Below, one piece after another: positions 7,903-17,151 of a stretch of 64,000 nt of DNA. Made by a program: the position numbers and the translations under genes. Every line of letters begins with the position of its first letter. Within the stretch, counting starts at the first letter, position 1. The stretch comes from Egaibacter sp046050465. Its GTDB lineage: Bacteria > Pseudomonadota > Gammaproteobacteria > Burkholderiales > Burkholderiaceae_C. The notes beneath the pieces were generated by a model that had not been told where the DNA came from, did no database searches, and saw only the letters and a program-made list of their open reading frames with translations. The stretch spans positions 1-64,000 of the forward strand of contig JBJOPS010000008.1 of assembly GCA_046050465.1 (NCBI GenBank), written 5' to 3'.

Positions 7903-10900
7903 TTAATCCTTAATGATTTCACGCCAGGAAATACGCCCTTTTCTGGGGGCGACACCCAGATTGACGCCAACATCCCTGACCCGTCGGCCCACTTCAGAGC
8001 TTGTGCCGCCTGCTACCAGTCTATTGCCAATCAGGGTTGGGCGACTAGGCAAGCCGATACCCAGGTCAACAGAGCCCACATAAACATGTGAAATCGTGTC
8101 ATCACTGTAATTCCGGTTGTTATTGATATCCAGAATACCCATGCTGAGCGAACCACCTGTAAACGGGTTAATCGCGTTCAGATAGCCTGTTCCACCTGGA
8201 ATACAAGGGTCACTGGCTGCTGGAATAATTGAGCTGCCAATCAAAACCGGGAGTGCCAGTTTATAAATGATCGGCTCGGTAACCATGCGTTCTCCAACTG
8301 TGCTGGTCCAATCAACATACCAACCCTTTTTGTCTACCATATCGCCAGCTACCGAGGTTGCAAACGTCCTGACGGGTTTGCCATCCTGCATGGCTGTGGA
8401 GGCAACTGACCTGCTGCGCAAATCCGACCGGCCGGCAATGACGCTATTTTCATCTATCAGGCTGTACCAGGTCTGCACAGAGCTGTCAGTTGGATCACCG
8501 GTCTTGAAGTATGAGCCACTGCCAAAAAACAGAAAACGCTTGCCAATATTAGGATCGCTGCCAACAGTATTGACGGCCGCTGTTATCTGGCTGGTAATCG
8601 GTTGACGGATATTGCTCTCATCCTGAGCAACAAACAGGGGGGATCCATTCAATGACAGGCCCCATTCAGTTGAGTCGGTAGAGCTGACATCAAATTTCCA
8701 GACATTGCCTTTGAGGTCTCCCGCATAAATGTAGTCGGCAGTACCGTCGCCGTTGGTGTCGATGAACCCGGGCGTAGCCAAACCATTGTCACTGCCTGCA
8801 AGGGTATCAATTTTTCGAATCTGCTCAATTTGACCATTGCTGGCAAGGATAAAAATATACAGGACAGCTTTTCCACTGGCACTGTTGTATCCATTACTGA
8901 CCAATAAAGCGGCTGAACCGTAGTTTCGGATCCCGTTTCCATCACCTTTGTCATAAGCCTTATTGATCTTGGTAAAAATGGGCCGACCCAGCAGAAGGCC
9001 CAGATCCGGGTCAGCGGCAGCCGTAGCGCTAGCCTGTGGCGTGTATTCCCAAAGGAAATTGCCTGTACCAAACGTCGTGGGGTTTGTTACGTCCAGCGCG
9101 AACAAGCCCTTTCCACCACGACCAAGCGCAGAAAATAGATAGTTTCTGCTGTTGGTTTCAGCCGTGCGGGACGACACCGTCACATCACCATCAATAAAAT
9201 ATTTGTGCGAATAGCTGACAGATGCCAAGCTGGCTAACCGGGGCATTATTTCCCGCGGAATGAACCCAAACACCTCATTACCATTGGCTGCGTTGATGGC
9301 GTGCAACATGCCATCGTTAGATCCGACATAAATGGTGTCCGTATCGCTGACGTAAAAAGGAGATGAGTGAACGATATCGCCCAGAACACTGTTCCCACGA
9401 TCTCGCAGCGTGCCTCTATTTTGTAGCTCGCTGGATCGGACACCCCGAATGTAGTCAAGCGTTTCACTATTTCCAAGCAAAGCCTGATCGGCAGAGGGGA
9501 GTTGTGCCCATAAAAACTCGCGGGTTTGCCCGGCGACCGTTCTGGCAAATATCTTGCGGGCTGAGGGGGCAGGAATGTGCTCGGAAGCGGCCCACTCAGT
9601 ACTGCTGCTGACACCGGTTTGCGTAACCGGATATGCAACCAGGTCACCAGACCAATAGCTGGCATCGAATCGAGCCTGGAATACCCGCGAGTTGGTGGAG
9701 ATGCTGGAGCTGTTGGCAATCACGTTACTGGCACTGGAGTTGGTTTTGAAAATTTCATCAAAAGCCTTCTTCAGCGTTTCACGCAGTTTCACCGGGTTTT
9801 GCACCAGAAAATAAGTATCTGGAACCCCGTCCTGGTTCAGATCCCACTCATTGATCTGGTCAGGCCGGTCATTGGTGTTCTTGTCATTGAATCCACCCCA
9901 TTTTGCAGCGTACCAGAGAGGGTCTTTCAGCAACGTAGCACTGGCAGTAGAGCTTGGAGTGAATGTAAATATAGAGGAATTGCCAATGCTTGGCAGATTT
10001 CGACAGGTGGGATTGGGAGATGCATTGTCACAATAACCGGGAATTTGGCCGGCCGGCACGTTTAAAAAGTACTGACCTGTATAGCTTCCGGACGACACCT
10101 CATCTCGGGCAACCAGATAGGTGCCGTCCCGGGTGGTCCCGGAAATCGCGTACCCCAAATGCTGTTTGATGCCACCAGCCTCGTACATGGGACGCACCTG
10201 AACAGACAGCGTATTGTTGGCGTTGGCTGTAACCGTGTACTCGGCAATGGCATCCATGTCGTGGTCGCCGCCTTGCTCCACGTCTTCGTAGCTGATGCGA
10301 AATCTGGCGAAATAGCGACCTCCGTTGATGGCCGTATTTCGATCTGCAGCGCCCGAGTTGGCAATGGTATCGACATAAAAGTCCACAATTTGATCGGTAG
10401 GCTGGTAAGCCCCCTTTGCCGCACTAATGCCGTTTGGATTAGGCGGGCCAGATCCACCACTGACAGATTTTCCAAATGGCACCAGCGTGATAACCCGTCC
10501 ATTGGGCAGTGGCGCCGCTATCTTGGGCAGCGGAGAGGTGAGTGCCACCACAAAGGTGTCAATGATCTGCTTGCCCTGCAAGTCACTCCGCAAATCGTTT
10601 CGTTTGGCGTAGCTGGAAACTGCGGCCGAGTAATAACTGCCTTGTTTGGCCGGCTCGTCTGGTGCGAGCCCCCGTACAGTACCAAGAGATGTAACTGGCT
10701 TGGCAGTGGGCGCCGCATCATAGGTGCTATTGGACTGACCAATAAACCGGGAGCCGGGAACAGAGGGCTCATTGTTTGTAATGGTATTGCCTTCGGTGCG
10801 GGCATTCAGCCCGGACATGTCGCCTGAAAAGCTGGAAAAATAGCTCCCCGGGATGCTGTCTGAGTCAAACGACGGGTTAACGTCAGAAACAACCAGATAA

Positions 10901-12291
10901 CTCGCCCGCGCACACCAGGGCGCCTTGGCCGCGCTGGTGCTCTCATAGGGGTCATCCCAGGCTACATTGCTCAGGCCAACGGCCTGGTCATGCGTGGTAC
11001 TGCCCATAAATGAGGACGTAGGGGATTTTTTTCCGGCAAAGTAGCGGGCCACCTCATACATCATTTCCCCAATCGGGTTGCCCCAGTCGAGAAACTGGCC
11101 TTCTGTAGGGGCCATGGCTGACATCGCATACGGGCCGGCTTGCAGATATTCAGACGTATTGGTTGTCTGGTTGAAGCCGCGAATTCGCAGGCGGTTGAAT
11201 GTGTTGACGATTCGTGCCGTGGCGGTAAATTGCCCCGTAAGTGCGTTGACCTCGTCCCTGAAAGAAGACACCACTTTGCGCATGCGCCCGCCGGACATAT
11301 GTTTGTCATAGCTCCCGCTGAGCAGGCCAAAAAGCATGGAATCGTTTTCGCCATAGTCATGTAAAAGCCCTATCGGCTTGTAAATGCGCGCGGTGTTCCC
11401 GCCAGAGCCTGGGTATTCCTTGCAGCCATTATGAAACGTGGCACTGCAAACCTCCACCCGGACGGTGTGGTCCGCCACGGTGGAGCTTCCTGAAAATGCT
11501 GCTCCACCGAACAGGGTGCTATCCAGAACGGGGCGCTCTTTCGACGCCCATTCCCAGACACGGGCGCCATTGCCGACATTTAGCCGGCTACGCAACAAAG
11601 GCGGCATGTTGCTGCAGGTATCCAGCGTGGAGCAGTGCACATCTTTATTCGCTGTCAGATTGCCAAAGAAATGGCGCTGCCCGGAGCCCGGAGCAGAAAA
11701 CGGGGTGTAGTCGCTGATGTTGTAACCATCGACCGCAAGGCTGGTGTATTCCTTGGCCCATGTGTGGGCGTCTTGCGGAATGTATGCCCGGCGCAGCACC
11801 GTGCGGGTGTAGGTAGAGCCGGCAACTCCTTCAACAACATCGACCTCCCTGTGGCCTCCGTAGAGCACTTTGCGCAGCGCATCAATGCGGCTGGTGGTTA
11901 CATAATTGAGCCAGTTGCCCGACCAGCGCCCTGAAGTGCACCGGCCGCTTGTTGCGTTGGCCGCGGGGATGAACCGATCGCCAGTGCCGTTGCCCCCCGT
12001 GTGGGTGTAGCACAGTCCCGAGTCAAACAGCCCGTAGTATTCGATGCCGGGTTTGAAGCGAACATCCAGAGAGCCGTCTCCATCGATGTCAGAGGCATCG
12101 TTGTATGCTTCATAGAACAGTTTGTGGTCCTTGCCTGCGGTCAACATGACCATGGGCTTGGCCGTGATCTGGGTAACCAGTGGCGTATCAGGAATTGTGA
12201 CGGCATGGGTCATGCTTGCAGCCAACTGCAATCCCAAGCCGAATGCGAGCATGGCGTGTGGCCAGGGTTTCGTATATCCGGAATGATTCAT
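7903..12291 (-). CDS. pilY1: PilY1/PilC-type pilus tip adhesin
   Basis: PilY1 sits at the type IV pilus tip with minor pilins and affects adhesion, retraction and surface sensing. The 1,462-residue protein starts with a signal peptide (cleaved near residue 30, SMTHA). The N-terminal half is a long variable adhesin region. The C-terminal beta-propeller (about 960-1,450) includes IYVGSNDGMLHAINAANG and a PilY1-type calcium loop DTNGDGTADYIYAGD near residue 1,177. Further Asp-rich EF-like loops occur near residue 48 (DIDGDGSLD) and near 825 (DLNQDGVPD). I see no clear von Willebrand MIDAS motif. It is the largest gene of the minor pilin operon. Confidence 0.92.
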   Translation of the reverse strand: MNHSGYTKPWPHAMLAFGLGLQLAASMTHAVTIPDTPLVTQITAKPMVMLTAGKDHKLFYEAYNDASDIDGDGSLDVRFKPGIEYYGLFDSGLCYTHTGGNGTGDRFIPAANATSGRCTSGRWSGNWLNYVTTSRIDALRKVLYGGHREVDVVEGVAGSTYTRTVLRRAYIPQDAHTWAKEYTSLAVDGYNISDYTPFSAPGSGQRHFFGNLTANKDVHCSTLDTCSNMPPLLRSRLNVGNGARVWEWASKERPVLDSTLFGGAAFSGSSTVADHTVRVEVCSATFHNGCKEYPGSGGNTARIYKPIGLLHDYGENDSMLFGLLSGSYDKHMSGGRMRKVVSSFRDEVNALTGQFTATARIVNTFNRLRIRGFNQTTNTSEYLQAGPYAMSAMAPTEGQFLDWGNPIGEMMYEVARYFAGKKSPTSSFMGSTTHDQAVGLSNVAWDDPYESTSAAKAPWCARASYLVVSDVNPSFDSDSIPGSYFSSFSGDMSGLNARTEGNTITNNEPSVPGSRFIGQSNSTYDAAPTAKPVTSLGTVRGLAPDEPAKQGSYYSAAVSSYAKRNDLRSDLQGKQIIDTFVVALTSPLPKIAAPLPNGRVITLVPFGKSVSGGSGPPNPNGISAAKGAYQPTDQIVDFYVDTIANSGAADRNTAINGGRYFARFRISYEDVEQGGDHDMDAIAEYTVTANANNTLSVQVRPMYEAGGIKQHLGYAISGTTRDGTYLVARDEVSSGSYTGQYFLNVPAGQIPGYCDNASPNPTCRNLPSIGNSSIFTFTPSSTASATLLKDPLWYAAKWGGFNDKNTNDRPDQINEWDLNQDGVPDTYFLVQNPVKLRETLKKAFDEIFKTNSSASNVIANSSSISTNSRVFQARFDASYWSGDLVAYPVTQTGVSSSTEWAASEHIPAPSARKIFARTVAGQTREFLWAQLPSADQALLGNSETLDYIRGVRSSELQNRGTLRDRGNSVLGDIVHSSPFYVSDTDTIYVGSNDGMLHAINAANGNEVFGFIPREIMPRLASLASVSYSHKYFIDGDVTVSSRTAETNSRNYLFSALGRGGKGLFALDVTNPTTFGTGNFLWEYTPQASATAAADPDLGLLLGRPIFTKINKAYDKGDGNGIRNYGSAALLVSNGYNSASGKAVLYIFILASNGQIEQIRKIDTLAGSDNGLATPGFIDTNGDGTADYIYAGDLKGNVWKFDVSSTDSTEWGLSLNGSPLFVAQDESNIRQPITSQITAAVNTVGSDPNIGKRFLFFGSGSYFKTGDPTDSSVQTWYSLIDENSVIAGRSDLRSRSVASTAMQDGKPVRTFATSVAGDMVDKKGWYVDWTSTVGERMVTEPIIYKLALPVLIGSSIIPAASDPCIPGGTGYLNAINPFTGGSLSMGILDINNNRNYSDDTISHVYVGSVDLGIGLPSRPTLIGNRLVAGGTSSEVGRRVRDVGVNLGVAPRKGRISWREIIKD

Positions 12292-12321
12292 GTCAAACCT
12301 CCTGTTCCAGTTTCTCGGTGA

Positions 12322-12861
12322 TTAATCTGTGGCGTACAAGGACTGCAGCACCACAGTGGCGCGGCCTGCACTGCCTGCAGTACGCGCCGTAATGCGGTAT
12401 CGCCTGCAATTCATCGGGTCCGAGGACGACCCGGGCTGGCAGGCAAAGGTGTCGCCAAGGTATTCCACAAAATATTGTGGTGTGACAGACAGCGCCCCCG
12501 CACTAACCGAGGTGGCATCCTGCCACGATGCAAAACTGGTGTTTTCCCAACGCGGGGTATCGGATGTGCCGGGAGGCGAGCAACTCATGATGCCAGCTAT
12601 CAGGTTGCATCCGGTTCCGGCACCGGGCGAGGGTTTGTTGGTTTCAACAGCAGCTTCAATTTCACGAAGGGCGGCCTCTGCGGCCTGAAAGGCAATGCTG
12701 CGGTCAAATGTCTGTCCGGCCATTCTTTCCTCCTGGGTAATGGCCCGGATACCAGCCAGCCCCAGCAAAGTCATGACAACCAGCAAAATCAGACTGACCA
12801 GGAGAGCGACACCTTTTTGGTGGTGAGGTGTCGGGGATGGGGTTGTCATTATTAGTCTCAT
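12322..12861 (-). CDS. pilX: PilX, minor pilin-like assembly protein
   Basis: PilX-type proteins prime type IV pilus assembly with the other minor pilins. The protein has a leader ending HHQKG and a hydrophobic segment VALLVSLILLVVMTLLGLAGI. It lacks the Glu at mature position 5, as PilX/GspK-like proteins often do. The conserved EERMAGQTFDRSIAFQAAEAAL follows as the amphipathic helix. The 12861 ATG overlaps the pilW stop (ATGA); a second in-frame ATG at 12849 is also possible. The protein is 179 residues, as expected. Cysteines in the C-terminal half (TGCNL, MSCSP, FACQP, MNCRR) suggest disulfides. Confidence 0.88.
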   Translation of the reverse strand: MRLIMTTPSPTPHHQKGVALLVSLILLVVMTLLGLAGIRAITQEERMAGQTFDRSIAFQAAEAALREIEAAVETNKPSPGAGTGCNLIAGIMSCSPPGTSDTPRWENTSFASWQDATSVSAGALSVTPQYFVEYLGDTFACQPGSSSDPMNCRRYRITARTAGSAGRATVVLQSLYATD

Positions 12862-14003
12862 GGGGCACTTTGAATCAGGGCGTCGCGGTTGCGTAAAGCC
12901 ACTATGTGCGTCAACCGTCGCTGAATGGGCTGGCCGTCAACAGATACGTTTTCTTCACTTTGCAGTGTCAGGTTAAAGCGGGCAGCAACGGCCTGATTGA
13001 GGTTTGTGTCTGCCCATGCGTTGTTCCCGACGCTGAAAACGGAGTCGTTGGCATCAACCCATGCGGTGGCCAGCGTACTGTTGGACAGGTTCGTGGTCAG
13101 GTAGTTGATTTGCAAGTCCTGAACGCCCGTGAGCATTTCTTCCCGCACGGGTGTCACGGTCGTGTCGCCGGCGACAGTCACTTTGGATATGCGACTGCGG
13201 AAAAGGGTGCGCTGCCCCTTGGCATTGAATCCAACATACCAAAAAGTTGCCGACAGTTTGGCAACCAGGGCGCCGGGCATAAAAACCTTTGCTCCTGCCG
13301 TTGTGCAAATGGCCGGGGTAGGGTAGCCCAGCGCATTGCCGCAGTTGAGGTCAGTCATGGACGCGGTGTAATCCAGAATGCGCAGGCTTGCGCTCACAGT
13401 CCCGACCTGGAATATGGCAGCACCATTCATGTCGCAGGCGATCACTACGTCGTCGGCGTCGATTCCATCGACTGATTGCATGGTGATTTCGTTGGTGGCG
13501 GCAGAATGATTGGTGACAACGCGCTCGGCTTGCTCGGCCTGGATGACCAATATTGCATCGGTTCCGGCTACCCTGCTGCCGTTGGTGGTACCAAATGCAG
13601 CAATATCGGTTGTATCCTGATCGCCGTTAAATCCTCGAACCGTTCCCGCATTCCAGTCTGCCCACCAGGGAACGGTGCCCGATGCATTGCGAATGACATT
13701 GGCAACCAGTGCAGTTCCACATGCATTTTCCCCGGCTTCACGCACACTTCTGGACATCACGTCAAAGGCGGCGCGCCCGTTTTCCTGCATGCGGGAGAGA
13801 TTTTCATTAACCCGAAAGCTCTCCCGATTTGAAATGAAAAGATTGAGTATCCCTCCAATCAGGAACAAACCAAGAACCATGGAGACCAGGAGTTCAACCA
13901 GCGACAGACCGGTTTGTCTGTGCGATATGGAGCCCGGTCCCGGGCAGACATTGATACCCCGGGCTGTGCCACAGGACTGGTTTGGATGATGGGCAGGCGT
14001 CAT
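12858..14003 (-). CDS. pilW: PilW, minor pilin-like assembly protein
   Basis: PilW is a minor pilin-like protein needed for type IV pilus assembly and PilY1 display. The prepilin motif RQTG/LSLVELLVSMVLGLFLIGG has Glu at mature position 5. The leader before the cleavage site is about 32 residues, much longer than the usual 6-15, with no good alternative start inside it. It contains two cysteines. The mature part has the PilW pattern NRESFRVNENLSRMQENGRAAFDVMSRSVREAG and ends with a LTHIVALRNR strand. It overlaps pilV by 4 nt (ATGA) and pilX by 4 nt, consistent with translational coupling. Confidence 0.88.
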   Translation of the reverse strand: MTPAHHPNQSCGTARGINVCPGPGSISHRQTGLSLVELLVSMVLGLFLIGGILNLFISNRESFRVNENLSRMQENGRAAFDVMSRSVREAGENACGTALVANVIRNASGTVPWWADWNAGTVRGFNGDQDTTDIAAFGTTNGSRVAGTDAILVIQAEQAERVVTNHSAATNEITMQSVDGIDADDVVIACDMNGAAIFQVGTVSASLRILDYTASMTDLNCGNALGYPTPAICTTAGAKVFMPGALVAKLSATFWYVGFNAKGQRTLFRSRISKVTVAGDTTVTPVREEMLTGVQDLQINYLTTNLSNSTLATAWVDANDSVFSVGNNAWADTNLNQAVAARFNLTLQSEENVSVDGQPIQRRLTHIVALRNRDALIQSAP

Positions 14004-14473
14004 AATTTTGTTGCCGTGTCAATGGTTTGTACGCCGACTCCGCCCGCCCGGGTGTCATCCCATTGCACCTGGACACGGCAGTTGCCGTCTGCATCGCACA
14101 GCACAGCTCCGCAAGTGGTCGTGTCGTCCGCTTGCCCCATGTTGTCTTTCAAAGCAGTAATCCAGTCTCGCATGTTGGTATGGGCCAGCGTAGTGCCTGT
14201 TACTGCGTCCGGCGTGCAAATACCACCAATGACATCTCCGACCAGACTTCCAGTGTTGTAGTTGAGTGCCTTGGCGCTATTTTTATCAATGCGCATGGCA
14301 TCCAGAATGTAGTAACTCAGCATGACGCCTTGCGTACGCTGCATGCTGCTTTGGTTGCCTTTTACGGCGCGCGCCTGCATGGCCGCCATTCCCAGCAAGC
14401 CGAAACTCAGAACCAGAACGGCTACCAGTATTTCGATTAGCGAGGCCCCATTTTGAGACTGACTGCGTTTCAT
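14000..14473 (-). CDS. pilV: PilV, minor type IV pilin
   Basis: PilV is a prepilin of the minor pilin set. The leader MKRSQSQNG is cut before ASLIEILVAVLVLSFGLLGMAAMQ. Glu5 is present, while mature residue 1 is Ala instead of Phe, as in a number of PilV proteins. The conserved QARAVKGNQSSMQRTQG-type helix follows, and the C-terminal half contains paired cysteines (GGICTPD, TTTCGAVLCDADGNC). It is 157 residues long. It lies between fimT (42-bp gap) and pilW (4-bp overlap), the canonical order of the operon. Confidence 0.87.
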   Translation of the reverse strand: MKRSQSQNGASLIEILVAVLVLSFGLLGMAAMQARAVKGNQSSMQRTQGVMLSYYILDAMRIDKNSAKALNYNTGSLVGDVIGGICTPDAVTGTTLAHTNMRDWITALKDNMGQADDTTTCGAVLCDADGNCRVQVQWDDTRAGGVGVQTIDTATKL

Positions 14474-14515
14474 GGCATTTGGTGTTTGTTGAAAGTCACA
14501 TAAGTCCGGATGGCT

Positions 14516-15133
14516 TCAAGAAGCCGGCGCAGGACAGCCGGGGCTGACACTGGCAGGCTTTTCCAGGGCAATACGACCGACACTGTTGATGACAAGGTCA
14601 CGTGCCCGCTTGTCATCAGACAAGGCGCCCGAAGTGCTGCAAACCCGAATGGTGCCTGCCTGAAACGCCCCATTCAGGGATTTGCTCTGGCCATCGGCTG
14701 AAAATGAAACATATTGGCTAACAGTCGCATTGCCTTTGACCACGATTCCGCCCGGTAATGCCTGGGCAAGGAAGCTGATGTTTTCTCCCGTATTGACAAA
14801 GGCGTTGTTCGCATCGGGGGTGGTTCGGTTTGAGTCTGCAAAAATGATCCAGCCCTGTTCCCAGTCTCCGGTTGTAACGCATTGTGTGCCATTGGCACTT
14901 TTGCAGATGGAAACCCGGTTACCCAGGCGCACTGCCTCAGACCGGGTCTGAGCCAGTGAGGCCAGTAAATCGTTGGTGGCTGTTGTTAACCGGGAGGATG
15001 CTATGAGGGACTGAAAGCTGGGTAGTCCGATTGCGAGCAATACGCCAAGCAACGTCACCGTGATCAATAGTTCGATGGAGGTAAAACCTCGCTCACGGGA
15101 TGTTGACTTCAGGATTTGATGGAGTAGTCGCAT
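14516..15133 (-). CDS. fimT: FimT/FimU (GspH-type) minor pilin
   Basis: This is the first gene of the minor pilin operon, encoding a GspH/FimT-family pseudopilin. The leader ends SRERG and the mature part begins FTSIELLITVTLLGVLLAIGLPSFQSLIASSR, with Glu5 and a Pro near position 22. The GspH domain pattern LASLAQTRSEAVRLGNRVSICKS follows. Of its cysteines, one lies in VSICKS and others near the C-terminus (VCSTS, PGCPAP). It is 205 residues long. The 163 bp upstream, after nrdR, should hold the operon promoter. FimT-family members can also bind DNA in transformation; which role applies here is not visible. Confidence 0.87.
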   Translation of the reverse strand: MRLLHQILKSTSRERGFTSIELLITVTLLGVLLAIGLPSFQSLIASSRLTTATNDLLASLAQTRSEAVRLGNRVSICKSANGTQCVTTGDWEQGWIIFADSNRTTPDANNAFVNTGENISFLAQALPGGIVVKGNATVSQYVSFSADGQSKSLNGAFQAGTIRVCSTSGALSDDKRARDLVINSVGRIALEKPASVSPGCPAPAS

Positions 15134-15155
15134 TGATCGGCTATTGGTTTGGCGT

Positions 15156-15181
15156 CTTGCAGGGGATTACACCCCTTGCAA
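15156..15181 (-). promoter_or_regulatory. Hairpin in the leader of the pilin operon
   Basis: A near-perfect inverted repeat (TTGCA-GGGG against CCCC-TGCAA with one bulged base and a 6-nt loop) lies about 22 bp before the fimT start. It has no U-run, so it is not a standard terminator. It could shape the 5' leader of the pilin mRNA or be a protein binding site. Confidence 0.4.
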
Positions 15182-15296
15182 CCTGATTTGGGCCAGGCAA
15201 AGCGCTTCACGGTAGTCTCAGGCCGATGAATGGCAAAGATCTGTCATTTAAAAGGAATTGGTACGCCCGGTTTCTTGTGGCTTGGCGTGATATTGT

Positions 15297-15746
15297 TTAA
15301 CGCCGGACCTCGTCAACCAGAGCGCTGAACTCGTCAATATCTTCGAAGTTTCGGTAAACGCTGGCAAATCGGACATAGGCCACCTTGTCGAGCTTTTTCA
15401 GTTCGCGCATGACGAGTTCGCCGATGCGGGCAGATGCAACCTCGCGCAGTCCCAGGGTTAGCAATTTTTCTTCAATGCGTTCAATCGCGCTGTCGATCTG
15501 GTCGGTACTGACCGGGCGTTTTCTAAGTGCCAGGTTCATGGATGCAAGCAGTTTTGCGGGTTCAAAATCAATGCGTCGGCCATCCTTTTTCACGATGGCT
15601 GGAAAACTGACATCGGGCCGTTCATAAGTGGTAAAACGTTTCTCGCAAGATCCGCACTGACGCCGGCGGCGGATGAAATCCCCATCTTCAGAAATCCGGG
15701 TTTCGACCACTTGGGTTTCCGAATGACTACAGAAGGGGCACTTCAC
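15297..15746 (-). CDS. nrdR: NrdR, ribonucleotide reductase repressor
   Basis: NrdR senses ATP/dATP and represses ribonucleotide reductase genes at NrdR boxes. The 149-residue protein has an N-terminal zinc ribbon (CPFC at residues 3-6 and CGSC at about 31-34) followed by an ATP-cone domain (about 49-139) with VKKDGRRIDFEPAKL. Length and motifs are exactly those of the family. It begins 10 bp after glyA and is very likely in the same transcript; glyA-nrdR linkage is common in betaproteobacteria. Confidence 0.96.
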   Translation of the reverse strand: MKCPFCSHSETQVVETRISEDGDFIRRRRQCGSCEKRFTTYERPDVSFPAIVKKDGRRIDFEPAKLLASMNLALRKRPVSTDQIDSAIERIEEKLLTLGLREVASARIGELVMRELKKLDKVAYVRFASVYRNFEDIDEFSALVDEVRR

Positions 15747-15756
15747 CGGACAATCC

Positions 15757-17001
15757 TTATCGGTAAACCGGGAATCGATCTGTCAGTGCCCGAACTTTTT
15801 CACGTACGACGGCAATGCTGTGTTCATCCCGTGGTTTGTCAAATACGTCGGCTATCAGATTTGCGGTAATCCGGGCCTCTTCATCCTTGAAACCACGGGT
15901 GGTCATGGCGGGTGTGCCAATTCGCACGCCACTTGTAACCATGGGTTTTTCAGGGTCGTTGGGAATTGCATTTTTGTTGATGGTCATGTGGGCATTGCCC
16001 AAAACGACCTCTGCTTCTTTGCCAGTGATGCCTTTGGAGCGAAGATCCACCAGCATGAGGTGGCTTTGCGTGCCCCCGCTGACAATGCGAAGGCCGCGCT
16101 GTGTCAGGGTTTGCGCAATGATCTGGGCATTTTTTATGACCTGCTGCTGGTAAATTTTGAACTGAGGGGCCAAGGCTTCCTTGAATGCTACCGCTTTGGC
16201 CGCAATGACGTGCATGAGTGGTCCGCCCTGCAGCCCGGGAAAAATGGCGCTATTGATCACTTTCTCATGCCTGGTTTTCATTAAAATGATGCCACCGCGT
16301 GGGCCACGCAGGCTTTTGTGCGTGGTGGAGGTCACCACATCGGCGTGAGGTACCGGGTTGGGATACAGGCCGGCAGCAATCAGGCCTGCATAGTGAGCCA
16401 TGTCAACCATGAAAATCGCCCCAACTTCTTGGGCAACTTTCGCAAATCGGGCAAAATCAATAGCAAGAGAATAAGCACTGGCGCCGGCAATTATCAGTTT
16501 TGGCCGGGTTTCGTGGGCTTTTCGTTCCATGGCGTCATAGTCTATTTCTTCTCTGGCGTTGAGACCGTAGCTGACAACGTTGAACCATTTTCCACTCATG
16601 TTCAGTGCCATGCCATGTGTCAGATGTCCCCCCTCGGCCAGGCTCATTCCCATGATGGTATCCCCTGGCTTGAGAAAAGCCAGGAACACAGCTTCATTCG
16701 CGGAGGCCCCGCAGTGTGGTTGCACATTGGCAGCCTCTGCGCCAAAGAGTTCTTTTACCCGGTCAAGTGCGAGTTGTTCGGCCACATCAACATGTTCGCA
16801 GCCACCGTAGTAGCGTTTGCCAGGGTAGCCTTCGGCATATTTGTTGGTCAGTTGAGAGCCCTGTGCAGCCATGACGGCGGGGGAGGCATAGTTCTCGCTG
16901 GCAATCAGTTCAATATGGTGTTCCTGACGGATATGCTCGGCTTGAATGGCTGCCCAAAGTTCAGGGTCGGTTTGTTCGACAAGGATATTGCGGTTGTACA
17001 T
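15757..17001 (-). CDS. glyA: Serine hydroxymethyltransferase
   Basis: GlyA interconverts serine and glycine with tetrahydrofolate, feeding one-carbon units into purine, thymidylate and methionine synthesis. The 414-residue PLP enzyme shows LIASENYASPAV, NKYAEGYPGKRYYGGCE, the VDMAHYAGLIAAG region and the PLP-lysine motif VVTSTTHKSLRGPRGG. Length is standard. The start is the ATG at 17001; there is no strong Shine-Dalgarno sequence before it. A ZTP-type riboswitch occupies the leader, fitting a gene that restores one-carbon supply when ZTP/ZMP accumulates. nrdR follows after 10 bp. Confidence 0.97.
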   Translation of the reverse strand: MYNRNILVEQTDPELWAAIQAEHIRQEHHIELIASENYASPAVMAAQGSQLTNKYAEGYPGKRYYGGCEHVDVAEQLALDRVKELFGAEAANVQPHCGASANEAVFLAFLKPGDTIMGMSLAEGGHLTHGMALNMSGKWFNVVSYGLNAREEIDYDAMERKAHETRPKLIIAGASAYSLAIDFARFAKVAQEVGAIFMVDMAHYAGLIAAGLYPNPVPHADVVTSTTHKSLRGPRGGIILMKTRHEKVINSAIFPGLQGGPLMHVIAAKAVAFKEALAPQFKIYQQQVIKNAQIIAQTLTQRGLRIVSGGTQSHLMLVDLRSKGITGKEAEVVLGNAHMTINKNAIPNDPEKPMVTSGVRIGTPAMTTRGFKDEEARITANLIADVFDKPRDEHSIAVVREKVRALTDRFPVYR

Positions 17002-17040
17002 GGTATTGTGAATAAGAGGCGATCAATTTTGCTGAGCAAT

Positions 17041-17151
17041 GGGTGCGTGGCAAAAGTTACCGGGGCGAACGGCTAAACACATCTGCCCTGCGGGCCGCTG
17101 CGGTGCGTTCCCCGGCGGTGACCCACTTCCGCCCCGGGAATTTTGCTACCC
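17041..17151 (-). repeat. Long imperfect inverted repeat overlapping the riboswitch
   Basis: The arm at about 17041-17069 is closely complementary to the arm at about 17127-17151. It includes an 8-bp perfect match (CCGGGGCG with CGCCCCGG) and a GCAAAA/TTTTGC match, with further pairing at the ends. The upstream RNA arm contains part of the aptamer P2 region, so this helix and the folded aptamer cannot coexist. That suits an expression platform. No U-run follows. Confidence 0.6.

Noticed and set aside
15182..15210. Possible sigma-54 promoter before fimT (TGG...TTGC)
   Set aside because: The spacing between the GG and GC elements is about 3 bp too long for a -24/-12 promoter.
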